In this document: in pieces, positions 21,078-31,468 of the stretch | Position numbering within the stretch: the first letter of the stretch is position 1 | Layout of the letters: every line of letters begins with the position of its first letter | NCBI GenBank assembly: GCA_963764825.1 | Contig: CAVXUA010000005.1 | Location: 62,001 to 126,000 of the forward strand | Source: JAZGGS01 sp963764825 | Lineage (GTDB): Bacteria; Bacteroidota; Ignavibacteria; Ignavibacteriales; Ignavibacteriaceae | Length of the DNA: 64,000 bases | Direction: 5' to 3' | Notes under the pieces: model-generated | What the model was told of the DNA's origin: nothing | What the model saw: the letters and a program-made list of their open reading frames with translations, nothing else | Database searches by the model: none | Translations under genes and position numbers: made by a program

Positions 21078-21620
21078 TTAGTCGATAACTTCAACATTTA
21101 TTTTATCATTAGTGTAAATACAAATTTCGGAAGCAGTTTTAAGGGCTTCTTCTGCAATTTCCTTTGCAGAAAGTTTGCTGAATTTTTTTAACATTTTAGC
21201 AGCGGCAAGTGCGTACATTCCGCCTGAACCGATTGCAACAATTTTATCATCCGGCTCAATCACATCGCCATTACCCGAAACTACAAGTGCTGTATCTTCC
21301 GAAATAATTGCAAGCATTGCTTCCAGCCGGCGAAGGAATTTATCGGTGCGCCATTCCTTTGCGAGTTCTACCGCTGCACGGTTAACATTTCCACGATATT
21401 GCTCCAGTTTATCTTCAAATCTTTCCATTAATGTAAACGCATCCGCAGTTCCACCGGCAAATCCGCAAAGCACTTTACCGTTGGAAATTTTTCTAAGCTT
21501 AAGCGCGTTATGTTTCATAACGGTGTTGCCTAGAGAAACCTGCCCATCGCCGCCAAGTGCTGCCATTCCGTTGTGTACAATGCCTAAAATGGTTGTCGAT
21601 CTTATTTTTTGCTTTCATCA
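21078..21620 (-). CDS. hslV: ATP-dependent protease peptidase subunit HslV, N-terminal frameshift
   Basis: This is the threonine-protease core of HslVU. The uninterrupted frame begins only at 21566 (MAALGGDGQVSLGNTVMKHN), but the bases just upstream encode KIRSTTILGIVHNG, which contains the catalytic Thr that must become the N-terminus. That segment connects to an ATG at 21620 only if a run of six A (T on the given strand, 21605-21610) is counted as five, giving MKAKIRSTTILG. I therefore place the start at 21620 and regard the frame break as a homopolymer indel. SGNGDVIEPDDK and the C-terminal KINVEVID are normal. Correction brings the length to about 180, as expected. Confidence 0.9.
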
Positions 21621-21638
21621 ATTTTTCCTTCTCAGTTT

Positions 21639-22280
21639 CTATAAATTCTTTTGTTTTATAGGGTTCTAAAAATTTAACCGGGAATATTTTCGGTACCGAT
21701 TTCCTGTAATCTGTATAAATTTCTCCAAAGTGTTTTGCTAATTTCTCCTCTTCGAAGTAAGAACCAATGTAAAAATAAATCACTAAACAGAGGAAAAACA
21801 CCAGGTAGAACAAATCCATCGTAGGTCTGAACAGCAAGATAAGTATTGAAAAGAAATAAACGGGATGCCGCGTGTATCTAAAAGGTCCCTCTAATTGAAG
21901 GGTTAAATTTTCATCAAGTTCAGAATTATAATTTTTTTCAAAATATCTTTTTACCTGGTTCAATCCTAAAAATTCCTTAAAACAAATATACTTAAACGCC
22001 CAGAATAACCCTGCCAGCGCAAGGAACTGCGGTATTAAAATGATAAGATCATACGGGTTGGGCAAATCGTAAAGAATTAAGTAAGGTTTAGGTGAAAGTT
22101 CATAAATAAGATAAAATGAAGCGAGAGCGAAAATATTATACCCCAGCCGGTAAAAAGCGATAAGATCACCAAAATTCTTTTAAACCACTCTTTAACTTTT
22201 ATTGAGGCAAGATAGGAATGAATGAGCGAGTAAAAACTGAAAAGAAGAATGATGACAAGAGCATCAAACACATAATTCAT
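21639..22280 (-). CDS. NnrU/isoprenylcysteine-methyltransferase-like membrane protein, frameshifted
   Basis: The first 67 codons (22280-22077) encode helices (MNYVFDALVIILLFSFYS, then HSYLASIKVKEW). Near 22165 the sense moves to a frame reading FYRLGYNIFALASFYLIYE and continues with LEGPFRYTRHPVYFFSI, the substrate/SAM-binding signature of the ICMT/NnrU methyltransferase superfamily. GEIYTDYRKSVPKIFP closes the fold. The reading then runs on into hslV in the wrong frame; a one-base shift in the A-rich stretch before it would end the protein at 21639, or alternatively at 21632. The ATG overlaps the rpoN stop (TAATG), so it belongs to the same operon. Substrate unknown. Confidence 0.65.
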
Positions 22281-23725
22281 TATAACTCTTTTCGAAGCCG
22301 TGCAACAGGCATCCTTAATTGCTCCCTGTATTTTGCAACTGTTCTGCGCGCAATATGAATTCCCTCTTTGTTTAGCAGCTCGGCAAGCTTATCATCGCTA
22401 AAGGGCTTAATCTTATCCTCACCCTCAATTATTTCTTTTAACCGTTCTTTAATGTGCTTGTTTGATACTTCTTCGCCGTTATCAGTTGTTAAACCTTCGC
22501 TAAAAAAATATTTGAGTTCATGAATACCCATAGGACTTTGAACGTACTTTCCGTTAACAACCCTGCTAATCGTGGAGATATCCATATTTATCTCTTCAGC
22601 AATGTCCTTATAAATCATAGGTTTAAGAAGTTTTGGTCCCTTTTCAAAAAATTGGTACTGCCTCTGGAAAATTGACTGCATTATTTTCATCAGTGTTTCT
22701 CTTCTTTGCTGTATACACGCAATAAACCACTTTGCAGATTCAAATTTTTCTCTTAAAAATTTATAAGTCTCTTTTTCTCTTGAAGATTTTTTTCCTCTCT
22801 TACTCTTATTGCTTTCAAACATTTCCAGGTATTGCCTGCTAATTGTAACCGAGGGCATGCTTCTATCGTTAAGAGTAATTACAAAATCATTTTCAATTTT
22901 TTCTATTGAAAAATCGGGTGAGATCTGGTTCATCTCGGCCGATTCAATATTTCCTTCGCCCGGTTTAGGATTCATACTCTGGATAAGCTCAACTGTAGCT
23001 TTAATAGTTTCATCGGTCATATTCATTTTTAGCTTAAGCGCTTCAAATCTTCGCTTGGTAAAATCATCGTAGTATTCTTTAAGCATTTTTTCTGCAAGAT
23101 ATTTGTAATAAGTATCTGCATCTTTATCTGCACGCAATTGGATAAGCAGACACTCTTGCAAATTGCGGCTGGCAATTCCAACCGGATCAAAGTGCTGTAT
23201 CTTTTCCAGCATTTCTTCTGCAACTTCAGGTTCAATGGTAATATGTTCAAACAGTTTAAGCTCATTTAATATATCATCAAGGTCTCTTTTCAAATAACCA
23301 TCCTGGTCAAGGTTGCCTATTATTTCTTCACCAAGAATATACATTGTTTCATCAAGGTTAAGCAGTCTAAGCTGTTCTGTAATATGCTCTGTAAGTGTTT
23401 CTCTTGCGGGAGCTATTGGCTGGTATTGTTCTTCCTCCTGGTTTTTAAAACTTTTTTCATGCTCAAAGTCATCATCATTCATAAAGTCTTCAATTTCAAA
23501 TTCTTCCTTATCCGGATCATTTGCTTCTTCAAACTCATCATCTTTTTCTTTATCCTTATCTTCCTGCGTCATTTCCAGTTCTTCTTCAAGGATAGGATTT
23601 AATTCAAGTTCTGTTTTTATTCTCTGTTCCAGCGCAAGAGTATTTAGCTGTAGCAGTTTCTGGTATTGAATCTGCTGCGGCGATAGTTTCTGCTGCTGTG
23701 ATAATCTCTGGTTTAATGATAGCAT
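22280..23725 (-). CDS. rpoN: RNA polymerase sigma-54 factor
   Basis: Sigma-54 directs RNA polymerase to -24/-12 promoters that need an AAA+ activator. I start it at the ATG at 23725, because a GGAAGG site sits just upstream and region I (MLSLNQRLSQQQKLSPQQ) begins there; an in-frame ATG at 23809 would overlap the previous gene. Region II is a very acidic stretch (about residues 50-105). The core-binding region and HTH follow (STISRVVNGKYVQSP), and the RpoN box ARRTVAKYRE lies near the C-terminus. The length is 481 residues and intact. Another sigma-54 activator lies at 60455-61977, so the regulon exists in this genome. Confidence 0.95.
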   Translation of the reverse strand: MLSLNQRLSQQQKLSPQQIQYQKLLQLNTLALEQRIKTELELNPILEEELEMTQEDKDKEKDDEFEEANDPDKEEFEIEDFMNDDDFEHEKSFKNQEEEQYQPIAPARETLTEHITEQLRLLNLDETMYILGEEIIGNLDQDGYLKRDLDDILNELKLFEHITIEPEVAEEMLEKIQHFDPVGIASRNLQECLLIQLRADKDADTYYKYLAEKMLKEYYDDFTKRRFEALKLKMNMTDETIKATVELIQSMNPKPGEGNIESAEMNQISPDFSIEKIENDFVITLNDRSMPSVTISRQYLEMFESNKSKRGKKSSREKETYKFLREKFESAKWFIACIQQRRETLMKIMQSIFQRQYQFFEKGPKLLKPMIYKDIAEEINMDISTISRVVNGKYVQSPMGIHELKYFFSEGLTTDNGEEVSNKHIKERLKEIIEGEDKIKPFSDDKLAELLNKEGIHIARRTVAKYREQLRMPVARLRKEL

Positions 23726-23726
23726 A

Positions 23727-24346
23727 TTACCTTCCGATAGCTTCCTTAAATTGTGAATACCAATTTTTTCCGTAGAGCCGGTTAAGCGGTTCCTCGCAAT
23801 ACTCTGCAACGGTTATATTATTATTTTTTCCTGCTTCAAAAGCGGGTTCACACTCATCAAATTTTTCAAATCTTAATATATCCCCGCCAAAATCTGAAAC
23901 TCTAATTGGAAACAAGTGACAGGAGATTGGTTTTTGAAAATCTAGTTTTCCCTTCCCCGTATGCTTTTTCAATTGCACATTTTGCAATATCATCTTCAAA
24001 GTAAACAAAAACACATTCCTTATTATCCATACTTCTGATCAGTAATTCCTCGCTTTTAATTTCATAAAAACTGTTCTCTTCAATTTCTTTTTTATGTTCC
24101 TCTGATAAATAAACTTTTACGGTTTCTAAAATTTCCTCTATCGTTCTCAATCTCGTTTTTTTTCAGCGGTGCTCCAAATTCACTATCAATTGTGCAGCAG
24201 GCACCTTTGCACTTTTTTAAATCGCATTTAAAGGGCGTTTCTGCTATTTCTGTACGAACAAGTATGTCTCCAACCGGTAATATTTTCCAGTTCACAATAT
24301 TGGAATAATTTTTGATGAAAAATACAGAATTGTTCGAAAATAGCAA
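23727..24346 (-). CDS. DUF3109 (YkgJ-like cysteine cluster) protein, frameshifted
   Basis: Three overlapping frames together give a protein of about 200 residues. The N-terminal part has the cysteine cluster CDLKKCKGACC followed by EFGAPL. The middle (ETVKVYLSEEHKKEIEEN, CVFVYFEDD, KCAIEKAYGEG) and end (PISCHLFPIRV, CEPAFEAG) follow the DUF3109 pattern, in which the cysteines are thought to bind metal. Frame changes lie near 24130 and 23950. It precedes rpoN by one base and is probably the first gene of that operon. The start is uncertain: a GTG just before NWKILPVGD (near 24295) would also fit. Function unknown. Confidence 0.7.
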
Positions 24347-24412
24347 AGTTTAAATCGTTCCAGCATTTCATTAAATTTCCCCCTACCTTTCATCAAATCT
24401 TGCACCACTTTT

Positions 24413-25195
24413 ATGGACTTAAAAAATAAAGTAGTTGTTTTAACCGGCGCATCTTCCGGGATAGGATACTCACTTACTCATCATCTTGCAAATGAGGGGT
24501 GTAAACTTGCTTTAATTGCAAGAAGGCAAAATCTCCTCCTTAAACTTTCCGAGGAAATTAAAAGTGATGATTTATTAACAATCCAATGTGATGTTGGAAA
24601 TCGGGCGCAGGTAATTGAAATTTTCGGAAAGGTTAAAAATCATTTCGGTAAGATTGATATCGCAATTCTAAACGCAGGTGTTGGTGGAAGAGCAGGATTG
24701 GATTCCTATAATGGAAATAGAGCAAAAGAAATTTTCGATATAAATGCATTGAGCATTGTTTACTCTGTTGAACAACTTTTACCAGAATTTATGGAACGAA
24801 AGAATGGAATGATAGTTGGCATTTCCACGCTTGCCGATTCAAGGGGATTTCCGAAAAGCGGGTTTTATAATGCAAGTAAAGCTGCTGCAACAATTTTACT
24901 TGAAAGCTTAAGAATAGAATTAAAACCTTTCAACATTAAGGTTATAACTGTAAAGCCGGGTTTCGTTCGCACACCAATGACTGATAAGAATGAATTCCAC
25001 ATGCCCTTTATGATGAATGTTGATAAAGCAGCAAAGATTATCCTTGAAGGAATTAAAAAAGAGAAGCGGGTGATTGAATTTCCTCTTCCAATCGTACTTG
25101 CAACAAAGTTGATGAATATTCTGCCTAACTTTTTGTTTGATAGTTTAGCGGGTAAAAAACCTCCGGCAAGAAAAGATAATGTAATTACGGATTAG
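24413..25195 (+). CDS. SDR-family NAD(P)-dependent oxidoreductase
   Basis: This is a classical short-chain dehydrogenase of 260 residues. It has the cofactor motif TGASSGIG (residues ~11-18) and an Arg-Arg after the second strand (LIARRQN), suggesting NADP. LNAGVGG, the catalytic Ser in GISTLADS, YNASK (Tyr and Lys) and KPGFVRTPM are all present. The hydrophobic C-terminus (VLATKLMNILPNFLFDSLAG) suggests membrane association. Substrate not predictable. It is divergent from DUF3109 and lies 10 bases before the lamin-tail protein. Confidence 0.9.
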   Translation: MDLKNKVVVLTGASSGIGYSLTHHLANEGCKLALIARRQNLLLKLSEEIKSDDLLTIQCDVGNRAQVIEIFGKVKNHFGKIDIAILNAGVGGRAGLDSYNGNRAKEIFDINALSIVYSVEQLLPEFMERKNGMIVGISTLADSRGFPKSGFYNASKAAATILLESLRIELKPFNIKVITVKPGFVRTPMTDKNEFHMPFMMNVDKAAKIILEGIKKEKRVIEFPLPIVLATKLMNILPNFLFDSLAGKKPPARKDNVITD

Positions 25196-25205
25196 AATAA
25201 TTATA

Positions 25206-28200
25206 TTGGGAAAGCATTATGTATTGGGCAATGTTAAAATATTATTTTTCTTTTTCCCACTCTTTTTTTCTGCTGCTTTTGCACAAACCGATACTACGCT
25301 TATCTTAAGCGAAATAATGTTCTTTCCCACTTCGGGACCAAATGAGTTTATTGAGCTTTATAACTTAAGTGAAACCGAAAGTATTGATCTAGACAGTTTT
25401 AAGATTAAATATTCTACTTCCACTCCTGATATTATTATTGATGCAGGCGAAGGAACAATTCTTCCTCCAAGTTCTTTTGCAATAATCCTTGAAGGTGATT
25501 ATCCATTCGGCTCAGGTATTTACGATGGTTTAATTCCGCCGGAAGCATTACTATTAAAAATTGATAACAACTCTTTCGGCTCATCCGGGATGGCTAACAC
25601 TTCCAACAGACCCATTTGGTTATTGAATAGTAACGAAGATACACTTGAAGCTTATCTATATTCAGCAAATAACAGTTCAGCAATTTCCGATGAAAAAATT
25701 GAACTAAATAAGGATAGTTCATCCTCCAATTGGGCAAACTCAATTGTAACAAATGGTACACCTGGTTTTCAAAATTCTGTTACACCTGTTCAGTTTGATC
25801 TGGCAATGAGTTCAGTAACTTTTAATCCAACCATTTTGGTAAAAGGTGATGATGTTACAATTTCCGCAAAGGTTAAAAACTTAGGAACCGAGATTGCACA
25901 AACTTATTCAATTGAAATTTATAACGATGTAGATTTTGATTCAACCGCAGATCCCGGTGAACTAATTTTTTCACAGCCGTACAATAATCTTCAACCCGGA
26001 GATTCTCTAATTGCAAGCACAGTTATGAATTCATTACAATCGGGAGATTACCAGATAATTTCAAAAGTAATTTTTTCGGATGATGAAAATCTTTTAAACA
26101 ACGAGCTGATAAATGGATTTATAGTTTTCCCACCCGGCAGTAATTATAACGATGTGGTTATAAATGAAATTATGTATAGCCCTTCAACAGGCGAACCAGA
26201 ATGGGTTGAACTTTATAACAGAACTGCTACCCCACTTAATATTAAAAAGTGGGAACTGTTTGACGCTGCCAGCTCAATTACAATTACAAATGATGATGTT
26301 TTCATCCCTGCTAATTCTTTTATTGTTCTTACAAAAGATTCTTCAATTCTTAACTTTTACAATGTTCCATCAGAAATAATTAAGTTAAATCTTCCCGCAT
26401 TAAATAATACCGGGGATGCAATTGTAATTAAAGATTCAATCGGTGTTTTAGTAGATTCACTTTTCTATCTACCTTCCTGGGGAGGAAGTACAGACGGAAG
26501 ATCACTTGAAAGAATTTCTGTTGATGAAGCAAGCACTGATTCACTTAACTGGGGAACTTCTGTTAACATATTTAAAGCCACCCCGGGATCTGTTAATTCA
26601 TTAACACAAAAGAATTTTGATCTTACTGTTACAGATATTCTTTTTGCATCCCTCACTTCCTTTACGGGGAGATACGGTATCCGTTTCAGCAAAAGTAAAA
26701 AACATCGGATTAAATTCTGCTAACTTTTCTCTTCAGCTTTTTGAAGATACAAATCTTGATTCGATGCCAGATATTCTTATAAATACAATTGAATCGCTCT
26801 CACTATCTGCCAGAAGATTCCAATAACTATTTATTTAATTTCTCAATTGAAAATCTTCAATCTAAAAGAGGGTTTTTGGTTAATTCAGTTTTCAATCTCG
26901 ATGAAGACACAACAAACAATAAACTCTTATAAAACTATAGTGCCCGGCTTCCCTCCTAAATCAATAGTTATAAACGAAATTATGTACGGACCTTCCGGCG
27001 GTGAACCTGAATGGATTGAGCTGTTCAACAACACTAACGAAGAGATAAATCTTTTAAACTGGAGCGTTACAGATATTATAACAACTCCTGCAACTGCTAC
27101 AATTGAAGACAACATTTTCATCCCGCCAAATAGTTTTATTGTTTTAACAAAAGATGCAGCCATCTTAAATTATCACCGGCTTATTCCTTCGCAGATTGTG
27201 GAGCTAAGTCTTCCTTCTTTTAATAATGATGTTGATGGAGTGATATTAAAAGATGAAAGAGGTGCGGTGATAGATTCGGTTCATTACTATAGCCAATGGG
27301 GTGGAATCAAACGGTTATTCGCTTGAAAGAGTTTCTGCTTCCGCAGGTTCAAATCTTTCTTCAAACTGGGGATCATCAATTGATATCGAACTGAGCACGC
27401 CGGGAAGAATTAACAGCATTACACCAAAGCAGTTTGATCTTTCCGTTACGGCACTAACTTTTAATCCACGATTTCCTGTTAATGGTGATGATGTTTTTAT
27501 TTCCGCTTCAATTAAAAACAACGGCTCTTCGGCTGCTAACAATTTTAATGTTGAATTTTTTATCGATACAGATTCAAATAATGTGGTAGATCAATTGTTA
27601 AGCCGTGAAATTGGTTTAAATTTAGCATCGGGTGATTCGACATCAGTTATTTCTTCCCTCCCAATAACTAATTTAAATTCAAAAGTTTTAACTGCTGTAA
27701 GAATTATCTTTCATCGAAGATGAGGATTCTCTCAATAATTATTTTGAAAGATCTTTAGAACCCGGATTCCCCGGTAAAATACTTATCATAAATGAAGTGA
27801 TGTATAACCCAGCAGATAATGAACCAGAATGGATTGAGCTTGTAAATGTTTCTGATGATTCGATAAATATTAAAGACTGGTCTGTTGGGGATTTACTTAC
27901 AACTCCAACTAAAAACTTTATAACCAACAGCGATATATTTTATACAAGCCTGATGAATTTATTGTGATTGCAAAAGATACTTCGTTCAACTCAGCTCATC
28001 CGGAAGTTACATCAAAGATTTTCTTCACCAACTTTGGAACGCTTGGCAACACTATTGATGGAATTATAGTTTATGATTTTAGGGATGGAATAATTGATAG
28101 TCTTCTTTACCGTTCTTCGTGGGGCGGAAGAAAAGGATTTTCACTTGAAAGAATTTCTTTTGATGAAGAAACTAACGACAGTACAAACTGGACAACCTCA

Positions 28201-29091
28201 CTGGACCTTTCTGGCAGCACTCCTGGCGAATCCAACTCAATTGGTGATGCACAGGATTATGAGCGGAACGATTTAGTAATAAACGAAATTATGTTTGATG
28301 CCGGTGAGGGAAACAGCGATTTTATTGAGTTCTTAAATTTAAGCGAAGACTCTGTAAACATTGGTGGTTGGCAGTTCGAAGATGAAAACGGAAATTCATA
28401 TAAACTTTCTGAAATTCCTTTTAAAATTCCTAAAGATGCTTATTTTATTCTTGCAGCCGATTCTTCAATTGAATTTAATTATGGTTTGAGTGGAAATGAA
28501 TTTATGACAATACTTGACGAATCAAATCTTGGATTAGTAAACACCGGCGAATTAATATTACTGAAAGATGTAAAAGGAAATATTATCGATTCGGTTTTTT
28601 ATTCTGATAAATGGCATAACGATAATTTTGCATCGACAAAAAATATTTCGCTTGAAAGAATAAATCCAAATCTTGGGCGGAATGATGCCTCCAACTGGAG
28701 CAGCTCAGTTGATCCGTTTGGTGGAACACCAGGCAAACAGAACAGCATCTTTGCGGAAAATCTAAATACTGAATCAAACATTTCGGTTTCTCCAAATCCT
28801 TTCTCACCTGATAATGATGGGTTTGAGGATTTTTCAATTATAAACTACAATCTTACACAAGCTACTTCGCAGGTAAGAATAAAAATATTTGACAGCAAAG
28901 GAAGATTGGTTAGAACATTAGCAAACAACCAGCCAAGCGGTTCTTCCGGCTCAGTTGTATTTGATGGCTTAGGCGATGACGGGCAAGCACTACGAATTGG
29001 AATTTACATCATCTTCCTTGAAGCATTAAACGATGGAACAGGCGTAGTTGAAACAATGAAAACTGTGGTTGTGGTTGCGAGAAAACTCTGA
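25206..29091 (+). CDS. Large secreted lamin-tail/CARDB repeat protein, several frameshifts
   Basis: A TTG start at 25206 or 25224 precedes a signal peptide (FFFFPLFFSAAFAQ). At least five lamin-tail domains follow, each opening like VINEIMYSPSTGEPEWVELYN (near 25290, 26150, 26960, 27785 and 28265), alternating with CARDB-type beta-sandwiches (VKGDDVTISAKVKNLG and relatives). The C-terminus is a FlgD-like Ig module (SPNPFSPDNDGFEDF, DSKGRLVRTL, TVVVVARKL) that probably serves as the secretion or anchoring end, as in other Ignavibacteria. Single-base frame changes occur near 26665, 26815, 26930, 27295, 27705 and 27945; corrected, the protein is about 1290 residues. It is a likely surface or extracellular protein of unknown ligand. 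Confidence 0.8.
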
Positions 29092-29139
29092 TATATTTTA
29101 CATATTTTTTGTATCTCTTAAACCAAGAGGAATTATGAA

Positions 29140-29949
29140 ATGCAAACATTAAAACTTCGCGCTAAAGGAGATTCTGTAAGATTATTGCAGGAGCTTCTTA
29201 ACAAAGGTGGTTACAATCTTGTTGTTGATGGTGATTTTGGTAAAAAGACCGAAAAAGCAGTAAAAGATTTTCAGAATAAGAACAAGCTTATTGTTGATGG
29301 AATTGTTGGTACAAAAACATGGATGAAGCTAAATGCAATTGCACCTAAAGCTTTAAAAGAATCACCTAAAAAATTCCTTGCTGAAAAAGATTTAGTCGAT
29401 CTTGCAAAAGAATTGAAAGTTGAAGTGGCTGCAGTTAAAGCAGTTTACGAAATAGAATCGAGCGGACGCGGTTTTTTAACAAGCGGTAAACCTAAAATAC
29501 TTTTTGAGGGACACGTTTTCTGGAAGAGATTAAAAATTCACGGACTCAATCCATCAGACTTAAAAGAAGGAAACGAAGATGTTCTGTATCCAAAATGGAC
29601 AACAAAATATTATAATGGCGGCGAAAAGGAATATGACCGTTTAAACAAAGCGAAGAAAATTCACAAAGACGCTGCACTGGAATCTGCTTCGTGGGGAATT
29701 TTCCAAATTATGGGTTATCATTATAAAAAAGTTGGCTACAACTCAGTTGAAGTTTTTGTTAAAGCGATGAATAAGTCTGAGAGATTTCATCTGATGGCAT
29801 TTGGTAAATTTATTAAATCAGAAGGATTGGTTAAACATCTTAAAAACAAAGCCTGGGCTAAGTTTGCCCGCGGTTACAACGGAGCCGGCTATAAGAAAAA
29901 TAAATACGATATAAAACTTGCAACTGCTTATAAAAAATATAGCGATTAA
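29140..29949 (+). CDS. N-acetylmuramidase with peptidoglycan-binding domain
   Basis: Residues 1-65 form a PG_binding_1 module (LKLRAKGDSVRLLQELLN, VDGDFGKKTEKAVKDFQ, IVGTKTW). Residues ~75-269 match the DUF3380 muramidase family, with the probable catalytic Glu in YEIESSGRGF (near residue 104), KPKILFEGHVFWK, ASWGIFQIMG and FARGYNGAGY. It cleaves peptidoglycan glycan strands. Many relatives are phage endolysins, but no holin or phage gene is near and there is no signal peptide. It is intact and probably monocistronic. Confidence 0.85.
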   Translation: MQTLKLRAKGDSVRLLQELLNKGGYNLVVDGDFGKKTEKAVKDFQNKNKLIVDGIVGTKTWMKLNAIAPKALKESPKKFLAEKDLVDLAKELKVEVAAVKAVYEIESSGRGFLTSGKPKILFEGHVFWKRLKIHGLNPSDLKEGNEDVLYPKWTTKYYNGGEKEYDRLNKAKKIHKDAALESASWGIFQIMGYHYKKVGYNSVEVFVKAMNKSERFHLMAFGKFIKSEGLVKHLKNKAWAKFARGYNGAGYKKNKYDIKLATAYKKYSD

Positions 29950-30011
29950 ATATATTTAGTAAATTGTTGTACAATTCAGAGTTTCATTTCTAAAATATAA
30001 AAGGATAATAT

Positions 30012-31454
30012 TTGTTTTCATTTATTAAACGTATAAAAATGCCTCACGTTTTCGCTCTTCTAACAGGAGTTGTTCTAGTCTGTTCAATTTTTACATATCT
30101 AATTACTTCCGGGAAATATGAAAGAGAAGAAAAGAAAGTTGGTACTCTTACAAGAAATGTTGTTGTACCGGGCACTTATAAAGAGCTGCCTAAACATATA
30201 ACGCCGCAAGGTGTAATTCTAGGTGATGAACAAGAAGGTAAAGCTTCGCCGGTTAGTTTATTTGGTTTTCTTAGTGCTATTCCCCGTGGGATGGAAAAAG
30301 CTGCTGATATCATTTTCTTCATATTCATTATTGGCGGCGTTTTCGGAATTCTGCAGCGAACAGGAACGATTATGGCTTTCATCCAAAAACTCCTAAATAT
30401 CTTCGGAAAGAGTTCCACTCTGCTGGTAATCATTCTTATGATTGCCGTTGCAATTGGTGCATCAACTTTAGGAATGGGCGAGGAGTTTCTGCCTCTTATT
30501 CCACTTTTCTTAATTGTTTCAAAAAAACTTGGATATGACAGAGTGTTTGGTGTTGGCATAGTTTGGCTCGCTGCTGAAATAGGATTTGCTGCTGCAACAA
30601 CCAATCCCTTTACTGTGCAGATTGCCCAGGGAATTGCAGAAATACCTCTAAACAGTGGTATAGGTTTCAGATTAGTTTTCTTTGTTATAACATTGCTTGT
30701 TGGAATAATATTTCTTCTTCGTTACGGTGCAAAGATTAAGAAGGATCCCTCAAAATCTATTATGCCCGATGATGATTTTTCTCTATCAGAATTATCATTT
30801 GAAAAGATTGAATTTAAAAAATATCACTTGATGATTATGATTATGGGTATTGGATTGTTTGCATTTATTATTTACGCTGTGCAAACTTTTGGCTGGTGGA
30901 TAAATGAAATGGCAGGTGCATTTTTTCTTATGGGAATTTTAGCTGTTATTATTTCACGAATGTCCTTAAGTGATGCATCGGATGCATTTGTAAAAGGAAT
31001 GAAGGAAATGGTTGTGGCAGCTTTAGTTGTTGGGTTTGCACGAGGTGTTCAAGTTGTGCTTCAGGATGGGCAAATACTTGATACCATTATATATTCAGCG
31101 GCTACAACCCTTCAAAATTTTCACCAATTTATTGCTGCTGGGGGAATGCTTGTTTTTCAAACGTCACTAAACTTTTTTATTCCTTCCGGCTCGGGGCAAG
31201 CTGCAGTTACTATGCCTTTAATGGCTCCTATTTCTGATTTAATCGGAATAACCAGACAAACCGCTGTTTTCGCTTTTACTTGTGGTGATGGATTTTCAAA
31301 TATGATAATCCCAACCTCAGGAATATTAATGGCAGTGCTAAGTCTAGCAAAAGTACCTTACACAAAATGGCTCAAATTTGTTTTCCCACTATTTGCAATT
31401 CTTTTTTTACTTTCAATAATATTCTTAATTTTAGCAGTCATCATTCAGTACTAA
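30012..31454 (+). CDS. YfcC/DcuC-type anaerobic C4-dicarboxylate or amino-acid carrier
   Basis: This polytopic membrane protein of 480 residues has about eleven predicted helices and the IKMPHVFALL N-terminus typical of YfcC (PF03606). Conserved family segments are GMGEEFLPLIPLFL, GAATTNPF-like AAATTNPFTVQIAQG, and near the C-terminus FFIPSGSGQAAVTMPLMAPI and GDGFSNMIIPTSG. The start is a TTG at 30012; an ATG at 30039 is an alternative. Members import dicarboxylates, arginine/ornithine or short peptides. The substrate here is unknown. Confidence 0.85.
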   Translation: MFSFIKRIKMPHVFALLTGVVLVCSIFTYLITSGKYEREEKKVGTLTRNVVVPGTYKELPKHITPQGVILGDEQEGKASPVSLFGFLSAIPRGMEKAADIIFFIFIIGGVFGILQRTGTIMAFIQKLLNIFGKSSTLLVIILMIAVAIGASTLGMGEEFLPLIPLFLIVSKKLGYDRVFGVGIVWLAAEIGFAAATTNPFTVQIAQGIAEIPLNSGIGFRLVFFVITLLVGIIFLLRYGAKIKKDPSKSIMPDDDFSLSELSFEKIEFKKYHLMIMIMGIGLFAFIIYAVQTFGWWINEMAGAFFLMGILAVIISRMSLSDASDAFVKGMKEMVVAALVVGFARGVQVVLQDGQILDTIIYSAATTLQNFHQFIAAGGMLVFQTSLNFFIPSGSGQAAVTMPLMAPISDLIGITRQTAVFAFTCGDGFSNMIIPTSGILMAVLSLAKVPYTKWLKFVFPLFAILFLLSIIFLILAVIIQY

Positions 31455-31468
31455 ATTATAGGAAATTA

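Noticed and set aside
21508..21638. Translational fusion of the NnrU-like protein to HslV
   Set aside because: The in-frame overlap exists only because of a probable homopolymer indel; the tail residues are HslV sequence read in the wrong frame.
23313..23669. Plus-strand Ser-rich ORF opposite rpoN
   Set aside because: Its Ser runs are the reverse complement of the acidic Glu/Asp region II of sigma-54.
29140..29949. Prophage remnant around the muramidase
   Set aside because: No integrase, portal, tail, holin or attachment repeats lie within several kb; the neighbours are ordinary bacterial genes.
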